Assembly: GCA_943371245.1 (NCBI GenBank)
Contig: CALRTY020000003.1
Span: forward strand, 186,001 to 250,000
Length of the DNA: 64,000 bases
DNA from: UBA5018 sp947463165
GTDB lineage: Bacteria; Cyanobacteriota; Cyanobacteriia; PCC-6307; Cyanobiaceae
Direction of reading: 5' to 3'
Both the position numbers and the translations under genes were made by a program. The notes below the pieces were generated by a model that searched no databases, was not told where the DNA came from, and saw only the letters and a program-made list of their open reading frames with translations. Below, one piece after another: positions 63,360 to 64,000 of this stretch; positions within the stretch are counted from its first letter, which is position 1; each line of letters begins with the position of its first letter.

Positions 63360-64000
63360 TCGGTGAAGGCGCCGGCGGCGACGTTGCCCTGAATCAGGCC
63401 GACATTGTCATTGACAGCCGTGATGGCGATGGTGGTGGTGGGGGCGAGGGTATCGAGGGCAAAGTTGAAGGCATTGGAGATACCTGCATTGCCTGCGGCA
63501 TCGCTCTGGGATGCGGTGATCGATTTGCCAGTGCCTTGGCCGATGGTTGTCAGGTTGGCGGCTGTAAGGGTGTAGGAAAAGCCACCGGTGCCATTGGCTG
63601 TGCTGGTGCCCAGGGCGGTGGCGCCGTACTTGATGGTGACCAGGCGGTTGGCTTCTGCCGTACCGACCATGGTGGCATCGCCCGTTTGCGAGGAAACAGT
63701 TTTGTCGGCACCACCGATGGAGGTGATGGCAACGGTGGGGGCGGTGGTATCTACCGTGGCGGAATAGACGGTGCCGGCGGCGGACTGGTTACCGGCGGCA
63801 TCGGCGATGCGGGCCGTATAGCTGACGTTTTGGTTATTGTTCAGCGTGCGGCTATCGGCATAGCTCCAGGTGGTGCCGGTTACAGATGCATTGCCCAGGT
63901 AAGTGCTGCCGTCGTAGATGCGAACGGTTTCACCAGTGGCCAGGGCAACGGAGATAGTGCCGCTGATGGAGAGGGAGCTGTCGTCGGTGGTGGCACCTAA
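62681..64000 (-). CDS. C-terminal part of a second giant Ig-like surface protein (partial)
   Basis: 439 residues are visible; the frame is open to the window edge at 64000, so the start is outside. It has an Ig-like repeat with Y-T-A-R-I-A-D-A-A-G-N-Q-S, a BapA-like repeat (T-A-S-Q-S-D-A-A-G-N-A-G), an Ig-like repeat shared with the other giant (T-P-T-L-N-G-S-I-S-A-A-L-A-T-G), and the same C-terminal bluetail-like segment ending S-L-D-S-L-Q-V-I. It is a close paralog of the ~4357-residue protein at its C-terminus but diverges upstream of 63359. Confidence 0.85.
   Translation of the reverse strand, partial: LGATTDDSSLSISGTISVALATGETVRIYDGSTYLGNASVTGTTWSYADSRTLNNNQNVSYTARIADAAGNQSAAGTVYSATVDTTAPTVAITSIGGADKTVSSQTGDATMVGTAEANRLVTIKYGATALGTSTANGTGGFSYTLTAANLTTIGQGTGKSITASQSDAAGNAGISNAFNFALDTLAPTTTIAITAVNDNVGLIQGNVAAGAFTDDTTPTLNGSISAALATGDNLRIFNGTTLLGNATVNNTAKTWSFTPSTALASGFYAITARVADAAGNLATASPAQRFSIDSTANQIIGDANANTLTATTAKDVLTGLGGIDTFKFTALTSSTLANFDRLTDFSIGTDILDGPTAVAAANINKFGAVTALSATSISTLLTAATFLANRAATFSYADPSGISRSFIALNDAAAGYQSSTDAVIEITGYISSLDSLQVI

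Overview
The window is from a GC-rich cyanobacterium, most likely a picocyanobacterium of the Synechococcus/Cyanobium/Vulcanococcus group. Supporting evidence: a PsbP-type lipoprotein, a CpcS/CpeS-type chromophore lyase, a ZipN/Ftn2 (ARC6-like) division protein, and the clpC - rimI - lysA - cdaA - uppS - bioB neighbourhood, which I recall as typical of these organisms. The assignment rests on gene content only; no rRNA or tRNA gene was recognised.

Layout. 1-2.3 kb: a less GC-rich strip with a PD-(D/E)XK-like protein and two small membrane proteins. 2.4-7.2 kb: an ABC1/UbiB-type kinase, divergent from a PLP enzyme, cbiT and cdsA. 7.4-13.5 kb, minus strand: rimI, clpC, a glycerol-dehydrogenase-like enzyme, an alpha/beta hydrolase and a DUF2993-type protein, the last four tightly packed. 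13.5-20.6 kb, plus strand: lysA, cdaA, uppS, bioB, trhO, a GST-DUF952 fusion and a GNAT-like protein. 20.6-24.1 kb: lipA and recR (minus), then psbP-like and an FAD oxidoreductase (plus). 24.5-31.9 kb: a 2477-residue multidomain surface or secreted protein of visibly lower GC. 32-43 kb: core housekeeping genes (trmD, a CpcS-like lyase, era, a BI-1 protein, phoH, rpsP, ffh, zipN, pdhA). 43-48.4 kb: a histone-deacetylase-family protein and two TPR glycosyltransferases. 48.5-61.5 kb: a ~4357-residue repeat protein. 62.1-64 kb: a DUF4351-type remnant and the C-terminal part of a second giant protein that runs off the window.

The most interesting part is the surface-protein complement. The two complete giants share an N-terminal module with the motif E-E-[FI]-G-H-x-I-D, resembling a metzincin HExxH in which the first His is Glu. 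The larger one has four blocks of exactly five VCBS/FG-GAP units, and cysteine is almost confined to the first unit of each block. It is followed on the same strand by two glycosyltransferases that could modify it. Its 3' end, including flanking DNA and the first few codons of the next gene, is duplicated 14.2 kb away at the end of the partial third giant. The 2477-residue protein has about 15 tryptophan-rich 11-residue repeats, a lipase-like GHSLGG site and a C-terminal Hint domain.

At DNA level, short tandem repeats (11-26 bp, about 2-5 copies) recur at the 3' ends of genes, often over the stop codon. recR has no ATG, GTG or TTG start that would keep its helix-hairpin-helix region and seems to use CTG.
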